Source of the DNA: JACQBY01 sp041486115
Lineage (GTDB): Bacteria > Nitrospirota > Nitrospiria > JACQBW01
Assembly (NCBI GenBank): GCA_041486115.1
Contig: JBGPKT010000008.1
Span: forward strand, 1-39,795
Direction of reading: 5' to 3'
Length of the DNA: 39,795 nt
Part shown: piece after piece, positions 23,508 through 33,319 of the stretch
Position numbering within the stretch: the stretch's first letter is position 1
Layout of the letters: every line of letters starts with the position of its first letter
Position numbers and translations under genes: made by a program
The notes under the pieces: model-generated
Databases searched by the model: none
Told to the model about the DNA's origin: nothing
The model's input: only the letters and a program-made list of their open reading frames with translations

Positions 23508-25046
23508 GTGGAGTCCGATAAACCTGTATCAAGTTTGCGACCTTCGCGTCAGATGGGGACGCTTTGGCTAGCGGGAACTAACTACCTATCTCTTCTCATG
23601 GCAGTTATACAGGGCATTGTTCTGGTGCCTTTATATTTGCGTTATATCGATATAAGACTATATGGAGCATGGCTGGCGACTGGAAACATCGTGGCCTATT
23701 TAGGTCTATTAGATCTTGGCTTCAGCAAACTACTTATGCAAAGGGTGGGAGAAGCTTATGGTTCGGAAAAGTTAGATATTGTAGGTTCAACTATTGGAAC
23801 AGGTCTGGTGATTCTTTGTGGTTTAAGCATTCTTCCGCTCCTCCTGGCGCTTGTATTGATGCCATGGGTTCCTGGATTTGTTCATATTCATGGAACAGAT
23901 GCGGGGAAATTAGGTCTCGCCTTTGTACTTGCGGCCCTGGCGGGCTCTCTTATGATGATGATGCACACGGTCGCAAATATCCTCAGTGGTCTTCAGAGGC
24001 AGAAGGGCCTTGGTATTATAGTTGTTCTCTCCGATCTCTTGGGAACAATAGTTTTAGTAGTCTTACTCCTGTTGGGTTACGGTCTCCTATCCCTTCCCCT
24101 GTCATATATTGTGAAAGGATTGTCAGCTACTGTCGGAGTTACTCTGCACCTATGGCGTACTGTTTGCCGAGATATTCCGAGGCAATATGTCAGGTTCTGT
24201 TGGTCGGATGCGCGTGATCTATTCCGAAAATCCCTTTGGCAGTTGGGGGCTAATGCGGCATCCACAATAAGTACACAGTCAGATAGTCTAATTGCCGGCG
24301 CATTTCTCGATCCTCGCGCCAGCGTAATACTAGCTCTTACTAAACGCGCGTCCGAACTAATTACCCTTTGTCTAGGTCAAACTCTTGGCTCCGTTATGCC
24401 TGCGTTGGCCCATCTATACGGCGAGACCGGTGCTCACGACACAAAATTCTCGAGAGTCGTAAGACTTCTAATAAACATCTGCATTGGTTCAGGCATAATT
24501 GGTGTACTTGGCTACTACATATTTAATGAAACATTCATGACTCTCTGGGTTGGACGGAACTTCTATGGTGGACGATTGTTGACGTTTCTTTTCTCGTTAC
24601 AGGCGGTTGCTTCTATCCTTATGGTATTGACCTATACGCTCCTTTTTGCAACAGGCGAAGTAGTTGTCGTAGCACGTGCAGGAATTATTGAAGCGGGAGT
24701 AAGAGTTCCTTTAGCCATCTTGTTGGCGCTGGTTTGGGGCCTTCCTGGAATCGCTTTTGCTGGGACCTTTGCGGTGGTGATTAGATTATATTTCCATGTC
24801 CTCCGTCTGCTTGTCAGATTTGTTCCAACATATGTCAAGGGATCACTTTATATTAAACCAATTCTAGTGCAATCGGTGATAGCCTTCGGTATTGGCGTAA
24901 CTCTGCACCTTATCTGGGTTCCTAGCAACATGGGCGTGTTCCTAGTGCAAGGCATCTTGTACGTTAGCATTGTCCTTGGTTGTTCCCTTTGGATGATTAA
25001 AGATTGGCGAGAGCAGTTAAGATTGCTTTTTAGGCCAAGTCGGTAG
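23508..25046 (+). CDS. Wzx-type polysaccharide flippase (MOP superfamily)
   Basis: 512 residues, mostly hydrophobic, with about 12-14 membrane segments (for example near 30-50, 95-120, 165-190, 355-380, 455-500). An N-terminal TLWLAGTNYLSLLMAVIQGIV segment and a YGAWLATGNIVAYLGLLDLG stretch are typical of MATE/Wzx-like exporters. It should flip the lipid-linked repeat unit across the inner membrane. The start is GTG at 23508 with a poor ribosome binding site. ATG at 23553 is an alternative. Confidence 0.85.
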   Translation: MESDKPVSSLRPSRQMGTLWLAGTNYLSLLMAVIQGIVLVPLYLRYIDIRLYGAWLATGNIVAYLGLLDLGFSKLLMQRVGEAYGSEKLDIVGSTIGTGLVILCGLSILPLLLALVLMPWVPGFVHIHGTDAGKLGLAFVLAALAGSLMMMMHTVANILSGLQRQKGLGIIVVLSDLLGTIVLVVLLLLGYGLLSLPLSYIVKGLSATVGVTLHLWRTVCRDIPRQYVRFCWSDARDLFRKSLWQLGANAASTISTQSDSLIAGAFLDPRASVILALTKRASELITLCLGQTLGSVMPALAHLYGETGAHDTKFSRVVRLLINICIGSGIIGVLGYYIFNETFMTLWVGRNFYGGRLLTFLFSLQAVASILMVLTYTLLFATGEVVVVARAGIIEAGVRVPLAILLALVWGLPGIAFAGTFAVVIRLYFHVLRLLVRFVPTYVKGSLYIKPILVQSVIAFGIGVTLHLIWVPSNMGVFLVQGILYVSIVLGCSLWMIKDWREQLRLLFRPSR

Positions 25047-25128
25047 TTGTAGAATTAATCGGGAACAGGTATGGTCAGGCATTCCCACTCGATTTGAAAA
25101 AAAGAAATCTGAAATGGAATTCTAAGGG

Positions 25129-26100
25129 ATGGGCTTTGGAGTAGAAGTAAAATGGGTTGAACGTAAGTGCCCCGTGTGCGGAAATGCTCATTATCGGCAT
25201 AGATTTACTGATATAAATCGCCGGGAAGGGATACCGATTTCGGCGGATATTGTAGAATGCTCTACGTGCAAGATGAAATATATTAACCCGACACCCTGTG
25301 AATCTGCTCTTGAGAAGTGGTTTGGAGAGTATGCCGCAGGCTATCCTGAAACTGAGGAGTCGCCTGTACCACGTAATGTCAATCAACGGCAATCAGCCGG
25401 TAGGACTTTCGTAAGATTTATTAATGGGTTATTACGCGGTCATCCGCATGATTGGCCAGAAGAGGTAGGGAATGATCGAACTATTTTAGATTTTGGTTGT
25501 TACGACGGCAGAAAGCTCGAGCAATTCTATCAGTCAGGTTGGAATGTGACTGGAATCGATACTAACGTTCCGGCAATCCAAAGCGCCAAACGCCGGATGC
25601 CGGAAGGCGCATTTTACTGTGCTGAAATCAGTAATTTTGCGTATAGGAATGAATTTGATTTTATTCGATCCGATAATGTATTCGAACACCTGATCGAACC
25701 CTTGGACACCCTGATAACTCTATATCGTTTCTTGAAACCCGGAGGGGCCATTCGATTATTTGTACCGAATGGCGCGAGCTTTTCGGCACTTGTGGCAAGA
25801 CGGTACTCCGCGGTCTATTGGATGCCGTTCCATGTTAACCTGTTCACCCCTAAGGCTCTTCACATGCTTTTAGAGCGTGCCGGGTTCACATCCATTATTG
25901 TAACAACATTTTCTCCAATCGGATCATGGCTATGGACTCTGCGCCAGCTAACATTGTCGCCGGGATTTAATATGAGGCACAGAAATTGGCTGGATCAGAT
26001 AATATGGCGCACGAGTTTACTGAATTACCCGGGTGAGACATTGGCACAGTGGGTAGGATTAGGCGAAGAATTGATCGTTACAGCCCATCGACCACCTTGA
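25129..26100 (+). CDS. SAM-dependent methyltransferase with zinc-binding N-terminus
   Basis: 323 residues. N-terminal zinc site with C14/C17 and C44/C47, then a class I methyltransferase fold: motif I ILDFGCYDGRKLEQF, GIDTN, and the FDFIRSDNVFEHL segment, followed by FLKPGGAIRLFVPN. Proteins of this build methylate sugars on nucleotide or lipid carriers in sugar-modification pathways. The acceptor is unknown. It follows the flippase after 82 bp. Confidence 0.85.
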   Translation: MGFGVEVKWVERKCPVCGNAHYRHRFTDINRREGIPISADIVECSTCKMKYINPTPCESALEKWFGEYAAGYPETEESPVPRNVNQRQSAGRTFVRFINGLLRGHPHDWPEEVGNDRTILDFGCYDGRKLEQFYQSGWNVTGIDTNVPAIQSAKRRMPEGAFYCAEISNFAYRNEFDFIRSDNVFEHLIEPLDTLITLYRFLKPGGAIRLFVPNGASFSALVARRYSAVYWMPFHVNLFTPKALHMLLERAGFTSIIVTTFSPIGSWLWTLRQLTLSPGFNMRHRNWLDQIIWRTSLLNYPGETLAQWVGLGEELIVTAHRPP

Positions 26101-26101
26101 T

Positions 26102-26272
26102 AGCTTTTGTGTTCCTCCCAAATATCGCGACGAGGTCGGTAGATTGTTCAAATATCTACTAACCATTATTCCAACGGAAAGCTGCGGGGGAGTTGTTCAG
26201 CGTCTTCCATACCACTTTGTTCGACCAAGCAAGGGGCGCTTTCGGAACTGGCTTGGCTCCATCCGATTCTAG
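26102..26272 (+). pseudogene. Possible coding remnant without a start codon
   Basis: Right after the methyltransferase, another frame stays open for 56 codons before TAG and reads like a protein C-terminus (for example PYHFVRPSKGRFRNWLGSIR). No ATG, GTG or TTG with a ribosome binding site opens it, apart from an internal TTG. It may be the tail of a lost gene. I do not recognise the family. The rest of 26273-26423 shows nothing except AGGAGG before the next gene. Confidence 0.25.
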
Positions 26273-26423
26273 CGTCCATTTAGTTCAATGATGTATTCAA
26301 TTTCAAGACGAGATGGCAGCCGCGGTGGAAATTAGTTTGAGACTAACAGGATAATGGGTCGTAAGATCCAGTTATCTGCTCTGTGAAATTTAAATTGCGT
26401 TATATATATTTAGGAGGCGATAC

Positions 26424-27056
26424 ATGTTGAAGGTATTGGTTAAACGGCTTGATCGTTGGGTGTTTGCGCCATTTATTAATGAATATCAGAGGATTTTGGA
26501 AAAGGAGATTCTTTCAAATTGTCGGACACTGCTCGATGTTGGTTGTGGAACTCACTCTCCGATAATAGGGTTTGCCAAAAGACTGGACTATTCTGTAGGC
26601 ATTGATGCTTTTGAAGAAAGTATTAATGTGAGTCAAGCTAAAGGTATTCACAAAGAATATCGGGTGATGTCGATCTTGGATATCGCGAAGGAATTTGATA
26701 ACAAGTCATTTGACTGCGTGCTGGCTTCTGATGTGATTGAACATTTGCAGAAAGAGGACGGTTATAAATTAATCGAGAGTATGGAAAAGACCGCGCGGAA
26801 AAAAGTTATAGTGTTTACGCCGAACGGTTTTTTCCCTCAAGCGGAATATGATGGTAACAGGCTTCAAGCGCATTTGTCCGGCTGGAGCGTTGATGAGATG
26901 AGGGGTATGGGTTATCACGTCGTGGGAATAGCCGGCTGGAAGCCGGTCAGGGGCATGCGAGTGTTAGGTCGCCTTTCATACCTCTCCCAGCCCCTCGTCC
27001 GCGGATGGCCGGACCTCGCGTTTCAGATATTGTGTGTTAAAGATATAAGTATTTAA
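26424..27056 (+). CDS. Class I SAM-dependent methyltransferase
   Basis: 210 residues. Motif I LLDVGCGTHSPIIGF, acidic residue in GIDAFEES, and SFDCVLASDVIEHLQKEDG around motif IV, then VIVFTPNGFF. AGGAGG 8 nt before the ATG gives strong initiation. Shorter than the methyltransferase at 25129 and without its zinc site. Probably modifies a sugar of the repeat unit. Acceptor unknown. Confidence 0.83.
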   Translation: MLKVLVKRLDRWVFAPFINEYQRILEKEILSNCRTLLDVGCGTHSPIIGFAKRLDYSVGIDAFEESINVSQAKGIHKEYRVMSILDIAKEFDNKSFDCVLASDVIEHLQKEDGYKLIESMEKTARKKVIVFTPNGFFPQAEYDGNRLQAHLSGWSVDEMRGMGYHVVGIAGWKPVRGMRVLGRLSYLSQPLVRGWPDLAFQILCVKDISI

Positions 27057-27383
27057 TCCGAGATACGGGAATATGGCGAATAGAGATGTCAGTGAAAAAC
27101 AGAGGCAAGTGTTCTTTGGCTTGGCCGATGAGGGTCAAGGGATATTGTCAAAACGTCAGGGTTGCGTCTGGTTAAGCAGCGCTTTAATGATTTTTGTCGG
27201 CCTGTCATAAAGGTCGTCCTTTCCTTCTGAAGACAGGCGGGCGGTTTGACCGTGTAACCTTATCGATACCTGGAAAGGTATCGGTTCTTGGTGTCTTAAG
27301 GAGGCAACTTTGAAGGATATCCCGACGGAGTTGATCATCGTGAATTCAGGAGTAATTTATAACGGGAGGTGGGTGAAAGGTCT
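27057..27383. other. Gap with small open frames and a hairpin
   Basis: Two small frames are visible. ATG at 27073 opens 45 codons with a weak ribosome binding site. TTG at 27310 opens 43 codons with a perfect AAGGAGG 5 nt upstream and runs into the next gene in another frame. A hairpin CGATACC-TGGAAA-GGTATCG lies at 27264-27283 without a T-run. These may be decayed gene ends left by cluster rearrangement. Confidence 0.4.
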
Positions 27384-28424
27384 ATGGCTGATCCGTTGGT
27401 TAGTATATGCATCCCGGTTTACAACCACCAACCGTATATAAAAGAGGCCATTAGAAGTGCCCTTTCTCAAGACTACCCTAACTTCGAGGTGGTTATTTGT
27501 GATGATAACTCCACAGATGGAAGCTGGGAGTACTTAAAGTCATTACAAGATCCGAGAGTCAGATTGTTTAGAAATTCCATTAATTTGGGGGCCAGCGCAA
27601 ACCACAACTTATCAGTAGGGCATGCCCGAGGTGAATTCATAAAGTTTTTGCCTCCGGATGATGAATTACTACCGGATTCGATCTCCTCCATGGCTCCGTG
27701 GTTGAAAAGGTTTTCATCGGTTGTTGCTATAGTAGGGGGGTGTGAATACATAGATAATCGCTCCTTACCTATTGGAGAATCTTCCATTGTGGATCGGACA
27801 ATATTAGTGCGCGGTACCGAAATGATACGTCAATTATTTCAAAAAGGAAATATTATTGGAAACCCGGGATTCCCGCTTTTCCGTAAGACAGAATATGAGC
27901 GGGTGAATGGAATGAGAGAAAACCTCTTGTATACTTGGGATGGCGATCTGTGGATGCGGCTATGTCGATCAGGAGATTGGATTTTCTTACCAAAAATTGT
28001 TTTCCGAAATCGCCCTGAAAATAAATGCTCTATTTCTTTTCAAATTAAGCGATCGAATAAGCTGTTGATACTTTTCAAAGAAGAATTTCTAATAGCGGAA
28101 TACGAAAGCGAGAAACAAGGCACTTGGCATTTTACAAAAAAAGAAATGCGTCAATGGATGGCCAGGATTGGAGGGCGACATCTTACAGCGGGCCTGTTTA
28201 GGCTAGTTTACGAGTATGATCCTAGTTTGTTGAAAGGCATCATCCTGGAACACCGCTTGCGAGGCTTATTATTTGGGGCTATTCGATCTTTCTTGATAGA
28301 TCAACTTCCCCATTTGGTAAGAAATTATATTTACAGACGGACTACCGGGACACCCTGGGTTAGGCAACCCGGGCGCCGTTTGGATATTGAGGGTTCTCCC
28401 CTGCTACCCGTGGATCGAGTTTAG
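27384..28424 (+). CDS. Family 2 glycosyltransferase
   Basis: 346 residues from the ATG at 27384. GTG at 27369 is an in-frame alternative that adds five residues. GT-A fold with SICIPVYNHQPYIKEAI at the start, VICDDNSTDGSW, and the metal-binding region FIKFLPPDDELLPDS. The later W-D-GDLWMRL acceptor motif is present. It adds one sugar to the lipid-linked repeat at the cytoplasmic face. Donor unknown. Confidence 0.88.
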   Translation: MADPLVSICIPVYNHQPYIKEAIRSALSQDYPNFEVVICDDNSTDGSWEYLKSLQDPRVRLFRNSINLGASANHNLSVGHARGEFIKFLPPDDELLPDSISSMAPWLKRFSSVVAIVGGCEYIDNRSLPIGESSIVDRTILVRGTEMIRQLFQKGNIIGNPGFPLFRKTEYERVNGMRENLLYTWDGDLWMRLCRSGDWIFLPKIVFRNRPENKCSISFQIKRSNKLLILFKEEFLIAEYESEKQGTWHFTKKEMRQWMARIGGRHLTAGLFRLVYEYDPSLLKGIILEHRLRGLLFGAIRSFLIDQLPHLVRNYIYRRTTGTPWVRQPGRRLDIEGSPLLPVDRV

Positions 28425-28453
28425 AAATGCTTGTTGGCGATGGAGTAATTTAA

Positions 28454-29575
28454 ATGACAGGTCCAAGGATAATTGCATTTCTCGCAGCAGCTTCCCGCAT
28501 TCATACTGTTCGCTGGGTGAACGAAATGACCCTGCATGGGGACAAGATTCACTTAATTACCATGCACCCTCCCGCATCTCGTGACGGGCTCGAGAAATCG
28601 GTAGAAGTCCATTTGCTACCCTTTCCTCCACCAGTTGGCTATTTCTTAAACACGTGGTTTCTGAGGCGATTACTGCGGACAATTCGTCCACATTTTTTGC
28701 ATACTCATTACGCGAGTGGCTACGGGACACTTTCCAGATTATCTGGTTTTCATCCGACACTGCTGTCCGTTTGGGGAAGCGATGTGTTTCTATTTCCAAA
28801 TGAGTCGAAATGGAAAAAACGCTTATTGCGGAGAAATCTCCAAGCACCAGATTACATCGCGTCAACAAGCCATGCCATGAAGACAAAGATTGAGGAAATT
28901 GTGGGCCGGTCCAAACCTATTGTAATTACACCTTTCGGGGTCGATTGCGACAGATTCAAAGCTCTCTCCGAAAAAACAGATCATCCTTGGATAACAATTG
29001 GTACCGTCAAGACGCTGGAACCGACATACGGGATCGATAACTTAATTAAAGCATTTGCGATCTTAAGGCGAAGACATTCAAATATAGACCTACGCTTGTT
29101 AATTGTAGGAGATGGATCACAACGGCTTGGTTTGGAGCAACTTGCAGCTATTCTTGGTGTCAATGATCAAACCGAGTTCGTTGGAGAGGTTCCCAATAAC
29201 ATGGTTCCCGAATTTTTGAATCAATTGTCCATTTATGTCTGTTTATCGAACAGTGAAAGTTTTGGAGTCGCTGTTCTGGAGGCCTCAGCTTGTGGAATAC
29301 CTGTGGTCGTGTCAAATGTAGGCGGCTTACCTGAAGTAGTGAGGGATGGTGTTACTGGATTTATTGTTCCGAAGCAAGACCCGGACGCGGCCGCAAAAGC
29401 TCTTGAAAAGTTAATCATAATGCCGGAATTAGCAAAATCTATGGGTCGGTCTGGTCGAGAATTTGTGCTTAAAAATTATGAGCGTAAGAGTGTCTCTGCA
29501 ACAATGCGGGATCTCTATCAAAGCATACTGATTCAGGAGTCACATAACGTTTTATCTCCGGCAGATTATATATGA
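28454..29575 (+). CDS. Family 4 (GT-B) glycosyltransferase
   Basis: 373 residues. N-terminal acceptor domain with RIHTVRWVNEM and HTHYASGYG, then the GT4 donor domain with TPFGVDCDRF, RLLIVGDG and the E-x7-E motif region ESFGVAVLEASACGIPVVVSNVGGLPEVV. GGAG 8 nt before the ATG. It overlaps the FkbM gene by 4 bp. Probably builds the repeat unit using a nucleotide sugar. Confidence 0.88.
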   Translation: MTGPRIIAFLAAASRIHTVRWVNEMTLHGDKIHLITMHPPASRDGLEKSVEVHLLPFPPPVGYFLNTWFLRRLLRTIRPHFLHTHYASGYGTLSRLSGFHPTLLSVWGSDVFLFPNESKWKKRLLRRNLQAPDYIASTSHAMKTKIEEIVGRSKPIVITPFGVDCDRFKALSEKTDHPWITIGTVKTLEPTYGIDNLIKAFAILRRRHSNIDLRLLIVGDGSQRLGLEQLAAILGVNDQTEFVGEVPNNMVPEFLNQLSIYVCLSNSESFGVAVLEASACGIPVVVSNVGGLPEVVRDGVTGFIVPKQDPDAAAKALEKLIIMPELAKSMGRSGREFVLKNYERKSVSATMRDLYQSILIQESHNVLSPADYI

Positions 29576-30438
29576 GAATTCTAATAATCAATTTATTAAA
29601 TCGTATTCTCTCTAATGAGGGACCACGTCGATTCATCATTCGTTTGTCAAGAATACTCATGAACCTAACTTTATGTGAGAACCGGGGAAACTTGGCTACA
29701 AACGGCGAGCGATTTATAGTGGGCCGAATTATGCGTCATTGTGGAAGAAATGATAAAGATATTCTGTTTTTCGATGTTGGTGCAAATGTTGGGGAATGGA
29801 CCTCCTTATGTTTGTCCGAAGCGGTTGAGAAGACGATATCGGAGAGACTTAAAATTCATAGCTTTGAGCCCTCCCAGTATACATACAAACGTTTGGAAGA
29901 GACGATTGCCAATCACCCCCTGGCACATAAAGTGAAAACCGTGAATATCGGCATGGGCAGCAGTCAGAAAACTGTAACACTTTATATAAATAGGGAAGGC
30001 GCGGGCACGAATTCTCTCTATAAACGCCGAGTGGAAAGCATCGGGATTAATTACAATCAGAGCGAGGCAATTCGATTGACGACCATCGCTGAATATTGCC
30101 GGGACCATTCCATTAATCACATCACGCTCCTTAAGATTGATGCGGAAGGTCATGAACTTGCAATTATGCGTGGAGCGGAAGATATGATGATGCGCCATGC
30201 GATCGACTATATTCAGTTTGAGTACGGTGGATGCTGGATTGATTCGCGTGTTCTATTAATGGATATGTACGATTGGGCGACGTCTCTTGGTTATGTTATT
30301 GGTAAAATCATGCCTAAGGGAATTGAACTGTATGAATCATATGACGAACGCCTGGAGACTTTTCAGATGGCCAACTATCTTGTCTGTCTTCCCGATCTAG
30401 CAGCCGCATTTCCCCGAGTGCGCTCATGGATGGAATAG
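29572..30438 (+). CDS. FkbM-family methyltransferase
   Basis: 288 residues. Motif I DVGANVGEWTSL, SFEPS, and the FkbM signature ITLLKIDAEGHELAIMRGA followed by IQFEYGG. FkbM enzymes are O-methyltransferases and are frequent in polysaccharide loci, where they cap or decorate sugars. The 4-bp overlap with the preceding GT4 suggests the two act on the same sugar. A 148-bp gap with no clear signal follows. Confidence 0.88.
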   Translation: MRILIINLLNRILSNEGPRRFIIRLSRILMNLTLCENRGNLATNGERFIVGRIMRHCGRNDKDILFFDVGANVGEWTSLCLSEAVEKTISERLKIHSFEPSQYTYKRLEETIANHPLAHKVKTVNIGMGSSQKTVTLYINREGAGTNSLYKRRVESIGINYNQSEAIRLTTIAEYCRDHSINHITLLKIDAEGHELAIMRGAEDMMMRHAIDYIQFEYGGCWIDSRVLLMDMYDWATSLGYVIGKIMPKGIELYESYDERLETFQMANYLVCLPDLAAAFPRVRSWME

Positions 30439-30586
30439 AATTTGTTTGTCATTTGTTTAAATTTGAGTTATTTCAAGGGATCAAGGCATTATATAATCTA
30501 TTTTCTTTATTTCTGATTGATGCCCGGAAATTGAAACCGGACTTCAAAGGGGAATTGCAACTACAGGTTCACCTCCATTTACTCAT

Positions 30587-31639
30587 ATGAAAGTTCTCTA
30601 CGTGGGGCCGATTCATCCGGAGGGTACCTGTTTTGCTCGATTGAAGGCCCTTCAAGAAATACATGAGCAGGTTCAGCCCTTTGATACTTCCTATGTGGGA
30701 CAGGAGGGATTTCGAGTTTATCGATACCTTGAAAATCAGCTCTGTTTTGGAAAATCTTTTATCCACGCCAACCGTGCCATTCTTAAAAGTGTTTTATCAG
30801 CGAATCCGGCGGTTGTATGGGTTGATAAGGGATTCTGGATTTGGCCGGCCACCCTGAAAACATTGCGCCTTGCAGGTATTTTCCTGGTTCAGCATAATAC
30901 CGACGATATTCGAGCAAAACACGGTCAATGGTCGTATAGGCTTATGAGAAGATGTCTGCCATATTATGATATCAACTTTACCACTAATATTTTCAATATT
31001 GAAGATTTTCGAATGTTGGGAGCTCCGAGGGTCGAATTGACGTCCTTAGGCTATGATCACAAGCGGTTTAAGCCTATTTCCTTAAGTGATGCCGAGCGGG
31101 TGAAGTGGTCAACTCCAATCGTTTTCGCCGGTCATTGGGAGCGAAGGACGGAAGAGTATATTTTAGCTCTCGTCCGCGCGAACATTCCGGTAAAAGTATA
31201 TGGTTGGAATTGGAGAAAGTCCCGACACCAAAGCGAGTTGAGGAATGTGATTCATTCAGAGTTTTTGGGAAGGGATGATTATTTGCGTTGTCTTGTCGGG
31301 GCAAGAATTGGGCTCGGCTTTGTTTCGGAGATCAACCGGAATCAGACTGCTGGACGATCTTTCGAGATTCCGGCTTGTGGGACATTTCTTTTGGCCCAAA
31401 GGACGGAAGAACACCAGCGGCTTTACTATGAAGGAAAAGAAGCGGATTTCTTTAGTAGTCCCCAGGAGTTGGTTGAAAAGGCGCGGTTTTATCTGAACGA
31501 CGATGAAAAGAGGAAGCAAATTGCCCAAAGAGGTTACGAACGTTGCATTACCTCAAAATATGCTTGGATAGACCATATGCATAGAGACTGGGGAAAAGTT
31601 TGTACGTACATCTCGATTGGCGCTCAACGGATTTCGTGA
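30587..31639 (+). CDS. CgeB-like glycosyltransferase, second copy of the type
   Basis: 350 residues. It shares the C-terminal pattern of CgeB-like enzymes: PIVFAGHWERRTEEYI, VGARIGLGFVSEINRNQTAGRSFEIPACGTFLLAQRTEEHQRLY, then GKEADFFSSPQELVEKARFYL. It begins VLYVGPIHPEGTCFARLKAL. The ATG has no evident ribosome binding site. Same broad family as the gene at 22186 but clearly divergent. Donor unknown. Confidence 0.78.
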   Translation: MKVLYVGPIHPEGTCFARLKALQEIHEQVQPFDTSYVGQEGFRVYRYLENQLCFGKSFIHANRAILKSVLSANPAVVWVDKGFWIWPATLKTLRLAGIFLVQHNTDDIRAKHGQWSYRLMRRCLPYYDINFTTNIFNIEDFRMLGAPRVELTSLGYDHKRFKPISLSDAERVKWSTPIVFAGHWERRTEEYILALVRANIPVKVYGWNWRKSRHQSELRNVIHSEFLGRDDYLRCLVGARIGLGFVSEINRNQTAGRSFEIPACGTFLLAQRTEEHQRLYYEGKEADFFSSPQELVEKARFYLNDDEKRKQIAQRGYERCITSKYAWIDHMHRDWGKVCTYISIGAQRIS

Positions 31640-31680
31640 AATATGAAGTGGGCCTCCTAACTTCTGAAAAGTGGTGACTG

Positions 31681-33216
31681 ATGTTCCATGTTGGGGTGAA
31701 GCACAAATCTAATGTTATTTTTCAGGCAGTTTTACTCCTCTTCATCATTTTGGTCGTCTGGTTCAATGCGAATACAGATGAATATGTTATTCCTATCACT
31801 GTATCCTTATTTTTCACCTGGCTGGGGTGGTTGAGTTCGGGTCGTAACCCTGCCACCTTTCGAGGTTTAACTGTAATAATCTTTGCGATTTTCTACCCAG
31901 GTTCGGCTATTTTAAATGCCCTGCTCCCCATTCCTACCATGCATGAAAAATTATGGGAGACAGGGGTGGTGGGCCTTTGGGCCTATTGTTTAGGTATGGC
32001 AGGCTTGTCGGTGGGATATCTTATATTTGACAACCTACCCTTAGAGTCGAAGAAGGGTAAATCAGATGGTTATACAACGGCCATACTCGCCGATTTTAAA
32101 ATTAGCGATAGCTACCACTGGGTTTGGAAAGTTTTTGTGCTCATCTCATTTTTCTATTTCCTTTCATTCTTAGGTTCGTACTATGGCGGATATTATTATC
32201 ATGAGTACACTGACTTTGAATCTACAAATAGGTGGTTTTTCCTAGGTTACGGAAAGTACGCGACATTTGCACTGTCTGCAATTCTCCTTCAGACTTATAT
32301 TGCAACACGCTCTCGGATAGTGCTTTTGGTTTTTGGTTTAGCAATGTTTGAACTGTTTGTTTTCTTTGGTCTGGGTGGAGGACGGGGTGTTTTAGTATTC
32401 CCGATCCTCTACTGGACGGTTTATGCATATAGCATGGTTCCTCCCAGACCGTCAGGCCAATTACAGAGACTTTACAAAATCTTTGTAGGGATATGTGTCC
32501 TTTTTTTTATCATATTTATAAATGCCGCCTGGGCGCAGTTTCAAGCATACGCCCTTTTTGATTTAAGTTTATCTAATAGGGTATCTACCCTTAGTACTGT
32601 AGTAATGCGATTTACAAAATTTGATGACGAAATTTCCTCCATTGAGGAAGTATATGGTTCCAGCGGGCTAATAGGGCATCTTGGGTATAGACTGCAGGAG
32701 TTTGGTTATGCGGGCCGTACCATTAGTTATTTCAGGGATGCAGAATTGGTTTGGTTTGAAGGTTTTCAAAAAATACCAGAATTTCTCCTCCCCTCTTTTC
32801 TTCGGATCACCCCATACTGGGAGTCTACCGATGTCGTAGCGATAAGTCTGTCAATAAACTCGGATATTGAGACGGGTGCCGCTCCGTTGACAACCATTGG
32901 AGACTTATATCGAAGATTCGGATTCATCGGGTTGTTTTTCGGAATGGGAATCATTGGTGCTATTTTGACCTTTTGGGACAGATTTTTTGCAAAGCCCTAT
33001 TTGGAGCGAAGAATACATTTTCTCCTCTTTTGGTTTCACATTTTAACGGTTCATATTACAATGGGCATTCAAGAGTTTCTTGTTCAATCGATAAGACCAT
33101 TTTTTATTACGTGGATTATGGCCTTTGTCCTAGCACGTGTAATTAAAGATTTCAGAGGATCAGTCAGGGAACAACAAAATTCTGCGCTATCTGAGTACCG
33201 AATATCCTCAATCTAA
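31681..33216 (+). CDS. Wzy-type oligosaccharide repeat-unit polymerase
   Basis: 511 residues with about 10-12 membrane segments and a large non-membrane loop in the second half (around 305-400). Length and topology fit O-antigen or capsule polymerases, which share little sequence. GGGRGVLVFPILYW and the location among glycosyltransferases support this. It would join flipped repeat units in the periplasm. The ATG lacks a good ribosome binding site. GCCTCCTAACTT at 31653-31664 resembles the anti-ribosome-binding-site stretch at 11321. Confidence 0.78.
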   Translation: MFHVGVKHKSNVIFQAVLLLFIILVVWFNANTDEYVIPITVSLFFTWLGWLSSGRNPATFRGLTVIIFAIFYPGSAILNALLPIPTMHEKLWETGVVGLWAYCLGMAGLSVGYLIFDNLPLESKKGKSDGYTTAILADFKISDSYHWVWKVFVLISFFYFLSFLGSYYGGYYYHEYTDFESTNRWFFLGYGKYATFALSAILLQTYIATRSRIVLLVFGLAMFELFVFFGLGGGRGVLVFPILYWTVYAYSMVPPRPSGQLQRLYKIFVGICVLFFIIFINAAWAQFQAYALFDLSLSNRVSTLSTVVMRFTKFDDEISSIEEVYGSSGLIGHLGYRLQEFGYAGRTISYFRDAELVWFEGFQKIPEFLLPSFLRITPYWESTDVVAISLSINSDIETGAAPLTTIGDLYRRFGFIGLFFGMGIIGAILTFWDRFFAKPYLERRIHFLLFWFHILTVHITMGIQEFLVQSIRPFFITWIMAFVLARVIKDFRGSVREQQNSALSEYRISSI

Positions 33217-33319
33217 GTCGGCGCCGGTTTTTTGCCCATACCTTTAACCTGTTTCCTGTTTAGTAAAATTCTTCCGTCCAATAGTTCGACGGTTAAGGGC
33301 TCGGAGCCTGGCATATAAT

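Noticed and set aside
33219..33238. CGGCGCCG followed by six T as a terminator after the polymerase gene
   Set aside because: The palindrome leaves a loop of only about two bases, so a stable hairpin is unlikely.
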